Shown: piece after piece, positions 9,146-19,181 of the stretch
Numbering within the stretch: the first letter of the stretch is position 1
Layout of the letters: the number at the start of each line of letters is the position of its first letter
NCBI RefSeq assembly: GCF_002607855.1
Contig: NZ_AWQQ01000079.1
Span: 1 to 28,345, forward strand
Length of the DNA: 28,345 nt
Direction: 5' to 3'
Source: Desulforamulus profundi
Lineage (GTDB): Bacteria > Bacillota_B > Desulfotomaculia > Desulfotomaculales > Desulfotomaculaceae
Position numbers and translations under genes: made by a program
The notes under the pieces: generated by a model
The model's input: only the letters and a program-made list of their open reading frames with translations
Database searches by the model: none
Told to the model about the DNA's origin: nothing

Positions 9146-10462
9146 GATACGCTTTTTCAATTCCTTGATGGTTTCTTGCAGGACCGGGTCGCCGGGCATA
9201 TCGGCAATAATTTTGTCACAGGCGTGCAAAACTGTGGTATGGTCCCGGCCACCGAACTCGTCGCCAATCTTCGGCAGGGACAGATCGGTTAATTCCCTGG
9301 CCAGATACATAGCCACCTGCCTGGGAAAAGCCACCGACCTGGTTCTCTTTTTGGCTTTAAGATCTTCGATGCGCAAGCCGTAAAAATTGGCGACGGTTTG
9401 CATAATTAAGGCTGCGGTGATGATCTTCGGTTTGCTGGGTGAAATGACATCCTTTAAAACTTCCGCTGCCAACTGGGGAGAGGCGTCTCTCTTTTCTAAT
9501 GAAGAATAGGCGCTGACCCGGATGAGGGCACCCTCCAGTTCCCGAATGTTGGAATGAATTTTATCGGCGATATAGGCAATGGTTTCATCCGGGATGTTGG
9601 TAATACCTTCCAGTTGGGCTTTTTTCCTTAAAATAGCCACCCTTGTTTCATAATCCGGCGACTGGATGTCGGTGATCAGTCCCCACTCGAAACGGGAACG
9701 CAGTCTGTCCTCCAGGGTGGCTATTTCCTTGGGCGGGCGGTCACTGGAGATGATAATCTGCTTGTTGGCTTCATATAGGGTATTAAATGTATGGAAAAAC
9801 TCTTCCTGGGTCCGTTCCTTTTTCTCCAGGAATTGAATGTCGTCAATCAGAAGAATATCCATACTGCGGTATTTGTTGCGGAATTCCACCGTCTGGTCGT
9901 CTCGAATGGAGTTAATCAACTCGTTGGTAAATTTTTCGGAGGTAACGTAGGCTACTTTGAGACTGAGGTTGTTTTCCAATATGTAATGCCCGATGGCATG
10001 CATCAGGTGTGTTTTTCCCAGACCGACGCCGCCGTAAATAAACAAAGGGTTATAGGCCTTGGCAGGGGATTCCGCCACGGCCAGGGAAGCAGCGTGAGCA
10101 AAGCGGTTGCTGTTGCCGATTACAAAGGTATCAAAGGTGTACCTGGGATTCAGAATATTAATATAGGTTTCTTCCGGGGATTTTTCCTTTGGCTTGGGTT
10201 GGTCCACTTCCTGACCGGCCAGAATAAATTGAAGGGAAATTTCCTGGTGCATAATTGATTCGTAGGCTTGCTTTATAATGGGCGCGTAGCGATCGGCCAG
10301 CCAGCTTTTAGAAAAGTGATCGGGAACTTCTATTATAATGGTATTATCATAGAAGGCCACCGGCTTGCATCTGGCGAGCCAGGTTTCAAAGGAATGTTTG
10401 TTGACCTGCTTTTCCAAGCGGATTAAAACCTGCTCCCACCTGGCAAGAATATCATTTTGCAT
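9137..10462 (-). CDS. dnaA: chromosomal replication initiator protein DnaA
   Basis: DnaA is an AAA+ ATPase that binds 9-mer boxes, oligomerises with ATP and opens the origin. The 441-residue frame is intact with all four domains. Domain I starts [21 protein letters not shown] short linker rich in Pro, Lys and Glu follows. The AAA+ domain holds Walker A ([10 protein letters not shown]), Walker B ([12 protein letters not shown]) and sensor motifs ([20 protein letters not shown]). The helix-turn-helix domain has the signature [15 protein letters not shown]. The start is ATG at 10462; the GGGGG upstream is 13 nt away, rather far. It is flanked by DnaA boxes on both sides, and its promoter overlaps one of them, consistent with autoregulation. 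Confidence 0.99.
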   Translation of the reverse strand: MQNDILARWEQVLIRLEKQVNKHSFETWLARCKPVAFYDNTIIIEVPDHFSKSWLADRYAPIIKQAYESIMHQEISLQFILAGQEVDQPKPKEKSPEETYINILNPRYTFDTFVIGNSNRFAHAASLAVAESPAKAYNPLFIYGGVGLGKTHLMHAIGHYILENNLSLKVAYVTSEKFTNELINSIRDDQTVEFRNKYRSMDILLIDDIQFLEKKERTQEEFFHTFNTLYEANKQIIISSDRPPKEIATLEDRLRSRFEWGLITDIQSPDYETRVAILRKKAQLEGITNIPDETIAYIADKIHSNIRELEGALIRVSAYSSLEKRDASPQLAAEVLKDVISPSKPKIITAALIMQTVANFYGLRIEDLKAKKRTRSVAFPRQVAMYLARELTDLSLPKIGDEFGGRDHTTVLHACDKIIADMPGDPVLQETIKELKKRIGE

Positions 10463-10492
10463 CTTTCTTTAAAAACCCCCTTTCAATAATTC

Positions 10493-10522
10493 CTAAAAAA
10501 TCCCTTAGTGTAAAGTAAGGGA
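10493..10522 (-). terminator. terminator-like hairpin in the dnaA leader
   Basis: On the minus strand a 7-bp stem TCCCTTA/TAAGGGA with an 8-nt loop is followed at once by TTTTTTAG. It lies between the predicted dnaA promoter and the start codon, so it could attenuate dnaA. The stem is short, so strength is uncertain. Confidence 0.5.
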
Positions 10523-10575
10523 ATGAGTAGATCAAATGTGATTATGTAGAGTAAAATATTTAACAATTAACATAG

Positions 10576-10692
10576 TTGTACACAGTTTTATCCACAGCCT
10601 GTGTAAAAACTGGATAACAAAAATTATCCACAAGTGTAAATCAATAATACCAAAACTTCCAAAGGTTATCAACAAGTAAATAAATATTCACA
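10576..10692. other. oriC: oriC: DnaA-box cluster upstream of dnaA
   Basis: Two perfect consensus boxes TTATCCACA lie at 10588-10596 and 10624-10632, with near matches TTGTACACA (10576-10584), TGTGTAAAA (10600-10608), TTATCAACA (10666-10674) and ATATTCACA (10684-10692). This is the second half of a bipartite origin, as in Bacillus subtilis. Confidence 0.85.
10644..10672 (-). promoter_or_regulatory. predicted dnaA promoter
   Basis: On the minus strand: TTGATA (10667-10672), 17-bp spacer ending TGG (extended -10), TATTAT (10644-10649). The -35 lies inside a DnaA-box-like TTATCAACA, suggesting DnaA autorepression. Confidence 0.6.
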
Positions 10693-10741
10693 GTTGGTAT
10701 GGATAGTTAATAAACCAAAAAATTTCAAAAAACCATATATC

Positions 10742-10770
10742 TTGACTACGGGCGGTTATTTTAATATAAT
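10742..10770 (+). promoter_or_regulatory. rpmH promoter
   Basis: TTGACT (10742-10747), 17-bp spacer, perfect TATAAT (10765-10770). It drives the rightward rpmH-rnpA-yidD-yidC-jag run. Confidence 0.8.
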
Positions 10771-10838
10771 TTTCAGTGACTGTCTAGTATTTCCAAACTT
10801 TGTTCATATACTTATCCCGTTGAAGGAGGTGTACATAG

Positions 10839-10973
10839 TTGAAGCGCACATACCAGCCAAAAAAACGCAGACACCAGAAAGTCCATGGATTTCTTAAGAG
10901 GATGTCTACTAAATCAGGCCGAAACGTACTAAAGAGAAGACGCTTAAAAGGTAGAAAACGTTTATCCGCATAA
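10839..10973 (+). CDS. rpmH: 50S ribosomal protein L34
   Basis: This 44-residue, very basic protein begins [20 protein letters not shown] and ends GRKRLSA, a near-textbook L34 of the large ribosomal subunit. The start is TTG at 10839, preceded by AAGGAGGTG with a 7-nt gap. It lies beside dnaA in the conserved order rpmH-rnpA-yidD-yidC-jag-mnmE. Confidence 0.97.
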   Translation: MKRTYQPKKRRHQKVHGFLKRMSTKSGRNVLKRRRLKGRKRLSA

Positions 10974-10994
10974 GGCCGCTTAGGGTGGCCTTTT
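10972..10994 (+). terminator. weak terminator or attenuator between rpmH and rnpA
   Basis: A 6-bp stem AAGGCC/GGCCTT with a 9-nt loop starts in the rpmH stop codon and is followed by TT before CC. Partial termination here would yield more L34 than RnpA mRNA. The T tract is short. Confidence 0.4.
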
Positions 10995-11060
10995 CCTAAT
11001 TTGTATAACCTTTTTCCCATTTGGTTAAGATAACCATAAAAACCGTTATTAGGAAGACCT

Positions 11061-11390
11061 ATGGACAAATTTATTTCTTTAAAGAAGAATTCGGAGTTTC
11101 GCGGTGTTTACCGTCACGGAGTATCTGCGGCGAACCGTTACCTGGTATTGTATAAATTTCCTAATAAGGGTTTGGGTCGCAGGTTTGGTTTTTCCATCAG
11201 CAAAAAGGTTGGTAAGGCTGTCTGCCGTAACCGTCTGCGGCGCATTTTGAAGGAAATTTGCCGGCTCCATTTGGAGCGTTTTCCGGCAGAACACGATTTT
11301 GTGTTTATTGTTCGTCAGCCTTCCTTTGATCAAGACTATCACCAAATGGAAAAACATGTGTGGCATGTTCTGGGTAAACTGAATCATTAG
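11061..11390 (+). CDS. rnpA: ribonuclease P protein component
   Basis: This is the basic protein cofactor of RNase P, which helps the catalytic RNA bind and cleave the 5' leader of pre-tRNA. The 109-residue frame is intact, beginning MDKFISLKKNSEFRGVYRHG and carrying the RNR signature in SISKKVGKAVCRNRLRRILKE. ATG at 11061 follows AGGAAG. It sits between rpmH and yidD, as usual. Confidence 0.96.
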   Translation: MDKFISLKKNSEFRGVYRHGVSAANRYLVLYKFPNKGLGRRFGFSISKKVGKAVCRNRLRRILKEICRLHLERFPAEHDFVFIVRQPSFDQDYHQMEKHVWHVLGKLNH

Positions 11391-11402
11391 GAGAGGGAAT
11401 GA

Positions 11403-11609
11403 ATGCGGCAGGTTGTTTTGCTTGGCCTTATGTTTTACCGAAAGTTTATTTCTCCTTTAAAGCCACCCACTTGCCGGTTTTACCCTACATGTTCTGAATA
11501 TTCGATACAAGCTGTGAAAAAGTATGGTGTGGTGAAGGGGCTATGGTTGACAGTTAAAAGGCTGGCCAAATGTCACCCTTTCCACCCCGGTGGATATGAT
11601 CCAGTGTAA
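11403..11609 (+). CDS. yidD: membrane protein insertion efficiency factor YidD
   Basis: YidD is a small membrane-associated protein thought to assist YidC-dependent insertion. The 68 residues carry the family core [20 protein letters not shown] followed by [12 protein letters not shown] and the [12 protein letters not shown] end, with its three conserved cysteines. ATG at 11403 overlaps its AGGAGAGGGAATGA leader. It lies 12 nt after rnpA and about 30 nt before yidC. Confidence 0.95.
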   Translation: MRQVVLLGLMFYRKFISPLKPPTCRFYPTCSEYSIQAVKKYGVVKGLWLTVKRLAKCHPFHPGGYDPV

Positions 11610-11641
11610 ATGCTGGTAAGGCTTTTAAGGAGGTAACTCTA

Positions 11642-12334
11642 TTGTTTGGATGGTTTGACGCCATTGTAGATGGAATGACTGCTTTAATGAACTGGCTATA
11701 TAGTTTTACTGTTAATATCGGTGTGCCAAGCTATGCCCTGGCTATCATCATATTAACCGTGCTCATCAAGGTGGTTTTATATCCCCTTTCCAAAAAGCAG
11801 ATGCGTTCTATGGTCATGATGCAGAAACTGGCGCCGGAAATTAAGGCGATTCAGGATAAGTATAAGAACAAAGATCCTCAGACTATGCAGCAAAAAATTA
11901 TGGGCCTGTATAAAGAGCACAATGTGAATCCCATGGCCGGCTGTCTGCCTTTACTGGTGCAGATGCCTATCCTGATTGCTCTTTACCGGGCTCTCTTTGA
12001 ATTTCCGTTTAAAAACCCGGATCATGCACATTTTTTCTGGGTTCCGTCATTAAGTGCCAAAGATCCCTATTTTATCTTACCTCTTCTAGCAGCTGCCACC
12101 ACTTATTTACAGGCTAAAATGACCACCAATACCCAGGACCAAACCCAAAGAACCATGTTATATATGATGCCTTTGTTAATCGGTTGGATTGCCAGCACCG
12201 TGCCGGCCGGTTTGGCGTTATATTGGGTTGTGTTTAATATCGTAGGAGCAATTCAACAGTGGTTTATTAATAAAGAGACCCTGCACCTTAAAGAGGGGGT
12301 AACCGGAGTTGAAGGTAGTAGAAAAGGTCGGTAA
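11642..12334 (+). CDS. yidC: membrane protein insertase YidC
   Basis: YidC/Oxa1/SpoIIIJ inserts membrane proteins, alone or with Sec. The 230 residues begin at a TTG (11642) with AAGGAGG upstream. As in Gram-positive YidC, the large periplasmic domain is absent. The first long membrane segment is SYALAIIILTVLIKVVLYPL, followed by the cytoplasmic hairpin (KKQMRSMVMMQKLAPEIKAI) and the motif NPMAGCLPLLVQMPILIALY, then further hydrophobic segments and a basic tail. The conserved membrane-groove arginine is plausibly the Arg in SKKQMRSM or that of TVLIK; I cannot fix it without alignment. I see no clear lipobox. The end overlaps the jag start by 26 nt. Confidence 0.95.
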   Translation: MFGWFDAIVDGMTALMNWLYSFTVNIGVPSYALAIIILTVLIKVVLYPLSKKQMRSMVMMQKLAPEIKAIQDKYKNKDPQTMQQKIMGLYKEHNVNPMAGCLPLLVQMPILIALYRALFEFPFKNPDHAHFFWVPSLSAKDPYFILPLLAAATTYLQAKMTTNTQDQTQRTMLYMMPLLIGWIASTVPAGLALYWVVFNIVGAIQQWFINKETLHLKEGVTGVEGSRKGR

Positions 12335-12928
12335 GACCATCGATGAAGCCATTGAGCTTGGTCTGCAGGAATTTGGCGTGTTAAGGGACGAGGTTATTAT
12401 TGAAGTTCTGGAAGAGCCTCCAAGGGTTTGTTCGGTTTAATCGGTTCCCGTCCCGCCAAAGTGAAGTTAACTTTGAAAGACAATCCGGCCAGAAGAACGG
12501 ATCATCTATTGAAAAATATTTTTAAGGCCATGGATATTCCTGTGGACGTGGCCATTAAAGAACACGACCAAATGCTGCAGGTCAGTTTAGAGGGCCCTGA
12601 TTTGGGCGTACTTATTGGACGCCGGGGTGAAACCCTGGATGCTTTGCAGTATTTGATCAATTTAGCCATTAATAAAAACCAGGAGCAAAGACGGAAAGTC
12701 ATCCTGGATGTGGAAGGTTATCGTAATCGCCGGGAGGAAACGCTGCAAAAATTGGCCATGCGATTGGCGGACAAAGCAAAGATGCGTGGCAGAAGTGTTG
12801 TGCTGGAGCCCATGAATTCTCAGGAAAGACGCATTATCCATACCGCCTTGCAGGGACGGGACGATATTTACACCTTCAGTGAAGGTGAAGAGCCCTTTAG
12901 AAAAATCATTATTTCTCCAAAGAAATAA
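12309..12928 (+). CDS. jag: RNA-binding protein Jag/KhpB (one apparent 1-nt deletion)
   Basis: Jag (KhpB, SpoIIIJ-associated) binds RNA and affects cell elongation and division in Firmicutes. The gene starts at TTG 12309, inside the end of yidC, with GAGGGGG upstream; the N-terminus MKVVEKVGKTIDEAIELGLQ is the Jag-N domain. A missing C near 12421 breaks the frame; restoring it joins the Jag-N domain to GLFGLIGSRPAKVKL. The KH domain contains the GxxG loop in LIGRRGETLDALQYL. The R3H domain is at the C-terminus, where the usual core is represented by NSQERRIIHTAL. The restored length is about 206 residues. It closes the rpmH-yidC transcript before a strong terminator. Confidence 0.92.
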
Positions 12929-12936
12929 CATGAAAG

Positions 12937-12966
12937 AAAACCCAGCAACTTGGTTGCTGGGTTTTT
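12937..12966 (+). terminator. terminator after jag
   Basis: A 9-bp stem CCCAGCAAC/GTTGCTGGG with a 3-nt loop is followed by TTTTT; it lies 13 nt after the jag stop. Confidence 0.9.
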
Positions 12967-13009
12967 CCAAATCATTTTCATTGTTAATCAATTCCGTTCG
13001 GAGGTTGAA

Positions 13010-14394
13010 ATGTTGGAAGATACCATTGTTGCCATTGCCACTCCTCTTGGGGAAGGAAGCATCGGGGTGGTCAAGATCAGCGGTCCGGAGGCCATTGCCG
13101 TGGGACGGCGGGTTTTTCAGCCCAAGGTCAATCAGGACTGGTACATTAAGGAGAATTATAAACTGGTTTATGGCCATGTGGTGGAGCCGGACTCCGGGAA
13201 ATCATTGATGAGGTGCTGCTCTCGGTGATGCGGGGCCCGCGCAGTTTTACCGCCGAGGATGTGGTGGAAATTAACTGCCACGGGGGGATTGTGCCCCTGC
13301 GCAGGGTCCTGGAAGTTGTGCTGCGCCAGGGAGCCCGCCTGGCCGAACCGGGGGAATTCAGCAAACGGGCCTTTATTAACGGTCGCCTGGATTTAGCCCA
13401 GGCGGAGTCCATCATTGATATTATTCGGGCCAAGACCGATGCCGGGGCAAAGATTGCCATGTCCCAACTGGGGGGCAAGCTCTCGGAAAAGGTGCATGGT
13501 TTACAGAATGAACTATTGGGTTTATTGGCCAAAATCGAAGCTTTTATCGATTTTCCGGAGGACGATATTCCCGAGGCTACCTTGGAGGAAATGGCCCACC
13601 GGTGCAATGGTTTATTAATCGTTATTGAACAACTTTTGGAGAGTGCAGATACGGGAAAGGTCTACCGTGAAGGACTCAGAACCGTTATTGTGGGAAAGCC
13701 TAATGTAGGAAAATCTTCTTTATTAAATGCTTTGCTTAGAGAACAAAGGGCCATTGTTACGGATATTCCCGGCACCACCAGGGACGTCATTGAAGAAGTC
13801 TTAAACATTAAAGGGGTCCCTTTAAAAATCATTGATACGGCAGGGTTGCGGGAAACTCAAGACCTGGTTGAAAAACTGGGAGTAGAAAGATCCAGACAGT
13901 TATTAAACCAGGCAGATCTTGTTTTGCTGGTTTTGGATGCATCCACCGGCTTATCAGAAGACGACCTGAATGTAATTAATTTAATTAAAGATAAAAAAGT
14001 TCTGGTGTTAATTAATAAAGTTGATATTGCGGACAATGCCATTGAAACAGATCAACTGAAACAGCTCATCGGTTACAGTGATGTGCTGGAAATATCGGCA
14101 CAAAAGGATATAGGTCTGGACCGATTGGAGCAATCTATTTTGGATTTGGTATTTCAAGGTAAAATCACTGCTGCTGACAATGTACTGGTTTCTAACTCCC
14201 GCCATAAGCATGCCCTGGAAAGGGCAAAACAACATCTTCTGGAAGCCGGCCGAGGTATGCAGCAGTCTGTGCCGCCGGACCTGGTGTCCATTGATCTGAA
14301 ATCAGCCTGGGAAATTTTAGGAGAGATAACCGGTAACACTGTGACAGAAGATTTAATTGACAGGATTTTTGCAGATTTTTGTATAGGTAAATGA
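13010..14394 (+). CDS. mnmE: tRNA modification GTPase MnmE (one apparent 1-nt deletion)
   Basis: MnmE with MnmG adds the carboxymethylaminomethyl group to U34 of certain tRNAs, using GTP and a folate one-carbon donor. The start ATG at 13010 ([20 protein letters not shown]) follows GGAGG. The N-terminal folate-binding TrmE domain is split near 13198, where a G is missing from GGGG; restoring it gives [20 protein letters not shown]. The G domain has G1 [14 protein letters not shown]2/G3 PGTTRDV and DTAGLRE, and G4 NKVD. The C-terminus ends FCIGK, keeping the invariant catalytic Cys of the family's CIGK motif. The restored length is about 461 residues, normal. It is followed closely by mnmG. Confidence 0.95.
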
Positions 14395-14404
14395 GGTGAG
14401 AAAA

Positions 14405-16292
14405 TTGCGATACCATGCCGGAGATTATGATGTAATTGTGGTGGGAGCCGGACACGCAGGTTGTGAGGCAGCCCTGGCTTCCGCAGGATGGGATGTAAGA
14501 CACTGGTTCTCACATTGAACCTTGATAATGTTGCATTAATGCCTTGCAACCCGGCCGTCGGCGGGCCTGCCAAATCACACCTGGTGAAGGAAATTGACGC
14601 TCTGGGCGGGCAAATGGGTTTAAATACCGATTTAACAGCCATTCAAATGAGAATGCTGAACACAGGTAAAGGACCGGCCGTTCACGCCCTGAGGGCTCAG
14701 GCTGATAAGGTTCGCTATCAGCAGTTAATGAAAAAGACCCTGGAGTCCCAGGAAAATTTAGATATTAAGCAATTGCTGGTGGAAGAAATTCTGGTAAAAA
14801 ACGGCCGTGTGGCCGGAGTGGCCACCCATATCGGCGCAGCTTTTTCAGCCAGGGCAGTGGTGGTTACCACCGGTACCTATTTAAAGGGTAGAATTATTAT
14901 CGGCAATGTACATTTTCCCGGCGGGCCCAACAGCCAGTTTCCTTCGATGAATCTCAGTGACAGTTTAAGAAATTTAGGATTGGAATTGGGTAGATTTAAA
15001 ACCGGCACACCTGCCAGGGTAGACCGCAGAACGGTGGATTTTTCCAAAATGACTATCCAGCCCGGGGATGAGCAATTGCATAATTTTTCTTTTATTTCCC
15101 CGGTAACCCACCGGGAACAGGTACCCTGCTGGTTAACCTATACCAGCGAGAAGACCCACCAGATCATCCGGGATAACCTGCACAGGTCTCCTCTGTATTC
15201 CGGCATTATTGAAGGAGTGGGCCCCGTTATTGCCCCTCCATTGAAGACAAGGTTGTCCGTTTTGCCGATAAACCACAGCATCAGATTTTCGTCGAGCCCG
15301 AGGGTTTAAGTACCTATGAAATGTATGTGCAGGGCATGTCCACCAGTTTACCGCCGGATGTGCAGATGGAGATGCTGCGATCGGTACCAGGTCTCGAACA
15401 GGTGGAAATAATGCGTCCCGGTTATGCCATCGAGTACGATTATGTGGTTCCTACGCAATTAAAGGCGACTCTGGAAACAAAGACAATCCCCGGCCTTTAC
15501 ATGGCCGGGCAGATTAACGGTACCTCCGGCTACGAAGAAGCAGCGGCCCAGGGGATCATGGCCGGCATTAACGCGGCTTTGCAGGTGAAAGAACAGGAGC
15601 CCTTTACCCTGTCCCGGGCGGAGGCCTATATTGGGGTGCTAATTGATGACCTGGTGACCAAGGGCACCAACGAACCCTACCGTTTAATGACTGCCCGGGC
15701 GGAATATCGCCTGTTGCTGCGGCAGGACAATGCGGATCACCGTTTAACCCAAAAAGGTTACGAGATAGGTATGGTCAGCGAGGCCAGGTATGAGCACTAC
15801 ATGAAAAAATGGCAGGCCATCAGCGATGAAATGGATCGTTTAAAAACGGTAGTAATCCCCGCCGGTGAGGAGACCAATGCATTGTTGAGGGAATTAAACT
15901 CCAGTGAGATCAGCCAGCCCACCCCGGCCCTCAACCTGTTAAGGCGACCGGAGATCAATTATAAATCTTTAATGAAACTTGCCGATGAGTTTACTCCTCT
16001 GCCGGATGAGGTCATAGAAGAAGTGGATATCGAAATCAAATACGAGGGATATATTAAAAAGCAGCTGGCCCAGGTGGAAAGGTTTGAAAAACTGGAAGGC
16101 AGGAAGTTGAGAGAAGATATTGATTATCAAAGTATCAAGGGTCTGTCAGTGGAGGCCAGGCAGAAACTGGATAAATTTAAGCCATCCTCCATCGGACAGG
16201 CTTCCCGCATTTCAGGTGTCAGTCCAGCGGATATCTCTGTTTTGCTGATTTGGTTGGAACAAGAACGGCGCCAGGCTGCCGGAGGTGAGTAA
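14405..16292 (+). CDS. mnmG: tRNA uridine-5-carboxymethylaminomethyl synthesis enzyme MnmG (two apparent 1-nt deletions)
   Basis: MnmG (GidA) is the FAD- and NADH-using partner of MnmE. The start is TTG at 14405 ([20 protein letters not shown]) with GAGGTGA five bases upstream, 10 nt after mnmE. The FAD dinucleotide motif is [12 protein letters not shown]. The frame breaks near 14485 (after LASA, before [10 protein letters not shown]) and near 15225 (a C missing before [11 protein letters not shown]). With both restored the protein is continuous, with conserved stretches [44 protein letters not shown] and [18 protein letters not shown]. The length is then about 629 residues, as expected. The stop lies directly before the rsmG start. 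Confidence 0.95.
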
Positions 16293-16293
16293 A

Positions 16294-17016
16294 TTGGGCC
16301 AACTCATTACGTATTTAATGAAGGCATCTGAGGAGATGGGTTTTTCCCTGACGAATCAGCAACTTCAACTGTTCCAGAGATATTACGAATTAATACTGGA
16401 AGGAAATCAAAAATTTAATCTCACAGCCATAACGGAACCGGCGGATGTGGCTGTGAAGCATTTTGTCGATTCCCTCACCTGTTTATCGGCATTGGCAGTG
16501 CCTGAGGGTGCCAGGGTGCTGGATGTAGGCACCGGGGCAGGTTTTCCCGGCGTTCCTCTAAAAATTTACCGTCCTGATTTAAATATTTTCCTTATGGATT
16601 CTTCAAAAAAACGAATTACATTCCTAAATGAGACCATTGCTTCCCTCGGATTGGCCAGTATGCAAGCTGTCCACCACAGGGCGGAAGATTTTGGGCAGAG
16701 AGGGGAATTCAGAGAAGGATTTGATTTTGTTGTCTCCAGGGCGGTGGCCAGGTTGGCGGTTTTAGCTGAATATTGCTTGCCCTGTGTGAAAGTGGGCGGG
16801 TATTTTGTCTCGCAAAAGGGCCCGGAGATTGACAATGAAATTAAAGAGGCCCGTAAAGCTCTGGAGATATTGGGTGGAGAATTGCAGCAAGTAAAAAATT
16901 TAAAATTACCAATCATACATGACGGAAGAAGTTTGGTCATTATAAAGAAAACAAAGGCTACTCCTCTAATCTACCCCCGTAAGGCAGGCATGCCGGCCAA
17001 AAAACCAATCCAGTAA
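16294..17016 (+). CDS. rsmG: 16S rRNA (guanine527-N7)-methyltransferase RsmG
   Basis: RsmG (GidB) methylates N7 of G527 in 16S rRNA using SAM; loss gives low-level streptomycin resistance in several bacteria. I favour TTG at 16294, because GGAGGTGA (16281-16288) is then a proper ribosome site and the TTG falls one base after the mnmG stop; the in-frame GTG at 16285 lies inside that site. The protein is 240 residues with the Rossmann SAM motif VLDVGTGAGFPGVPL, the acidic FLMDSSKKR and catalytic-region VVSRAVARLAVLAEY. The frame is intact. In many Firmicutes parA-parB follow, but here they do not. Confidence 0.95.
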   Translation: MGQLITYLMKASEEMGFSLTNQQLQLFQRYYELILEGNQKFNLTAITEPADVAVKHFVDSLTCLSALAVPEGARVLDVGTGAGFPGVPLKIYRPDLNIFLMDSSKKRITFLNETIASLGLASMQAVHHRAEDFGQRGEFREGFDFVVSRAVARLAVLAEYCLPCVKVGGYFVSQKGPEIDNEIKEARKALEILGGELQQVKNLKLPIIHDGRSLVIIKKTKATPLIYPRKAGMPAKKPIQ

Positions 17017-17041
17017 AAAAATCCAGGCAAAGCTGGATTTT
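17013..17041. terminator. bidirectional terminator between rsmG and the hydrogenase-like sensor gene
   Basis: The stem AATCCAG/CTGGATT with loop GCAAAG has an A run on the left and T residues on the right. It serves rsmG from the left and the convergent minus-strand gene from the right. Confidence 0.7.
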
Positions 17042-17050
17042 ATGACACTA

Positions 17051-18987
17051 TTACCTGGCGGCGATTGATTTCAGGTTTTCGGCGGCAGCAAACATTTCCT
17101 GGGACGATGCTGCAATTTGCTGGGCAACAGCTGCCTGTGAGTTTGCCATTTCTTTTACCTGGTCCGATTCTTCGACTAAATTGTTAATCAGTTTATCTAA
17201 TTCCATTTGAATATTTGCCACATGCTGGGCATATTGATTTACAGATTTAACCTTTTCAAAGGTTTCTATCGAAAGTTTGCCCACTTCTCCCGCCACAACG
17301 GCGAAACCCCTGCCGGAATCACCGGCCCGGGCCGCTTCAATCTGGGCATTGAGGCTGAGGAGTTTGGTCTGTTCGGCAATAACGGCGATACTGTCTGCCA
17401 TATCTTTAAAATAATTAAAAATTTCAATAACCTTGTTAATATTTTCTTGTAAACACTGAATTTCATCCGCTTGCTTTTCTACGTTGGATAACAGCCTGGA
17501 AGACATGTCTGCGTTATTTTGATTGGCCTGGACAATTTCGTTCATGGTGGCGACCAGGGCTTCTGTGTTGTCATAAACCAAATGATTCACCTTCACTGCC
17601 TGTGCATGCAGTTGTTCTGCCACTTCTTTTTGGTGCACCAGACAACCACCGCGGATATTTTCACCGTTATAACAAGCAACGGCCCTGTCTCTACAGGTAA
17701 GGTAACCACATGCCCTGCAGTTTAGTTCATCTTCTTTATTATATTTACCGTCATCAGCCAGAATTGCTTTGAGCTCCGGCTCACTGGGCACCAGTTTCTT
17801 GTAATATTTATTATTCCAGGTGCGGTAGAATTTATTTTCATTAACCAGTTTGAAAACGGTATTGATCCATGTTTTAAATTCCGGCGCATTGACAGTATTT
17901 TTTACTAAAAACTTATAACCTTGATGGGATTTAAACAGTCCCTTTTGATTTACCTTTGCAAAACGCTCCTGGGTGTATGCAGCAACAATTCTTTTGTGTT
18001 CCAGCAAACTGCCCTTTACGCCCATTGCCTTGCCAGCGATACAGCCGTCACAAAAAAGAATGTCAATCAAAACCGGGTATCCTGTCAGGTTTTGGTCCAT
18101 CTTTTTGTCTTCTGCCATTCTAGTTAAAAATTCAATGCTCCTGTTTTCACCGTCAACAATTAAAATGTCATTGCCAAGGGGATCAAGCTGCAAGCCGGTT
18201 GTAAACTCTTCCAGGGTCTTGGTCAAACCGCCGGAAATAGGAAAACCGGCGCCGTATAATGCCTGGATGCCGTCAAATTCTGTTTCCGGCAAGCTGGCGG
18301 GCGTGATATTATTCTGATCAATCAAGGTAATCAACTCTTCAAAGGTCAAAACATCATCAAAGAGGTTAAGGTTTGGATCCAGTAACTCTGACTTTTTTGC
18401 CGGGCAGGGACTGGCGCCGACGATGGGAGTATCCTCTTTGTTCCAGTGTTTCACCAGGACGGCCTGGGCAGCCATGGGACTCAATATTGGAGCAAAGTGG
18501 TCAATCAGTTGAGGGACATGTTTTTCGAGATAATTCATTAAAGACGGGCAGGGGCTGGTTATTACATGGGTATTTTCTTTGCCCTTTTCCTTGATTTGCC
18601 GGTCAATATAATCAATATAAACCTTTGTCACAATGTCAGCCCCAAAGGAACTTTCATAAACAAGATCAAAACCTAATTTTTTCAGGGCGCTGCAAAATTG
18701 CTGGGGCGTGCAGTTATATTTTTTTTGGCGACAATAATATAGGACGGTGCCAGGATGACAGCTGTTTTTTTAGCCCGGATAAGGTTTTTCACTTTTTCGA
18801 GGCTTGACCTGTATTTTCTGGCGCCCCGGGAACAAATTAAAACACAAAGGCCGCAGTTGAGACAGCTTTCATTTATTATATCGGATTTGCCGTCCTGAAA
18901 GCTGATTGATTTAGTCTCGCAGACCTGTAAACAGGCCGAACATGCTTTGCATTTTTCTTTTTCCACAAAAATGATACCGTCTAACAT
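17051..18987 (-). CDS. [FeFe]-hydrogenase-like sensor fused to methyl-accepting chemotaxis domain (one apparent 1-nt deletion)
   Basis: After restoring one A in a run of eight (18719-18726), this is one protein of about 645 residues. The ATG at 18987 ([16 protein letters not shown]) has GGAGTG upstream. Domains in order: two [4Fe-4S] ferredoxin motifs (Cys13-16-19-23 and Cys42-45-48-52); an [FeFe]-hydrogenase H-cluster-like domain with degenerate motifs TSPCPS (Cys147), SPCPAKKSE (about Cys195) and FCDGC (Cys313, Cys316); a further Fe-S module [10 protein letters not shown] with a distal Cys; then a coiled-coil methyl-accepting signalling domain with hairpin tip [18 protein letters not shown] and [16 protein letters not shown] see no membrane segment, so it should be cytoplasmic. 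The cysteine that shuttles protons in catalytic enzymes (first C of TSCCP) is Pro here, suggesting sensing of hydrogen or redox state rather than turnover. Confidence 0.85.
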
Positions 18988-19087
18988 AATCTTCACACTC
19001 CATAACAAGAAAATAAACTTCATAATTCAACATTATTTGATAAAATACCTTTATTTTCGAGTAATTAGCAAGTTTAAAAAGTTAATT

Positions 19088-19116
19088 TTGAAAAACACAC
19101 AATGAGTTTGTATAAT
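19088..19116 (+). promoter_or_regulatory. promoter of the siroheme reductase gene
   Basis: TTGAAA (19088-19093), 17-bp spacer, perfect TATAAT (19111-19116), in the 194-bp spacer shared with the divergent sensor gene. Confidence 0.75.
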
Positions 19117-19181
19117 TACAATAAGCTTAAAAATTTAAACAATAATATGGTAAATAATTAAACAGCTAAGGAGTGATTGTT

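Noticed and set aside
18719..18726. Programmed frameshifting on the run of eight A/T in the hydrogenase-like sensor gene
   Set aside because: A slippery run can support slippage, but the same kind of one-base loss occurs across the window at sites with no slippery sequence, so a sequence error is simpler.
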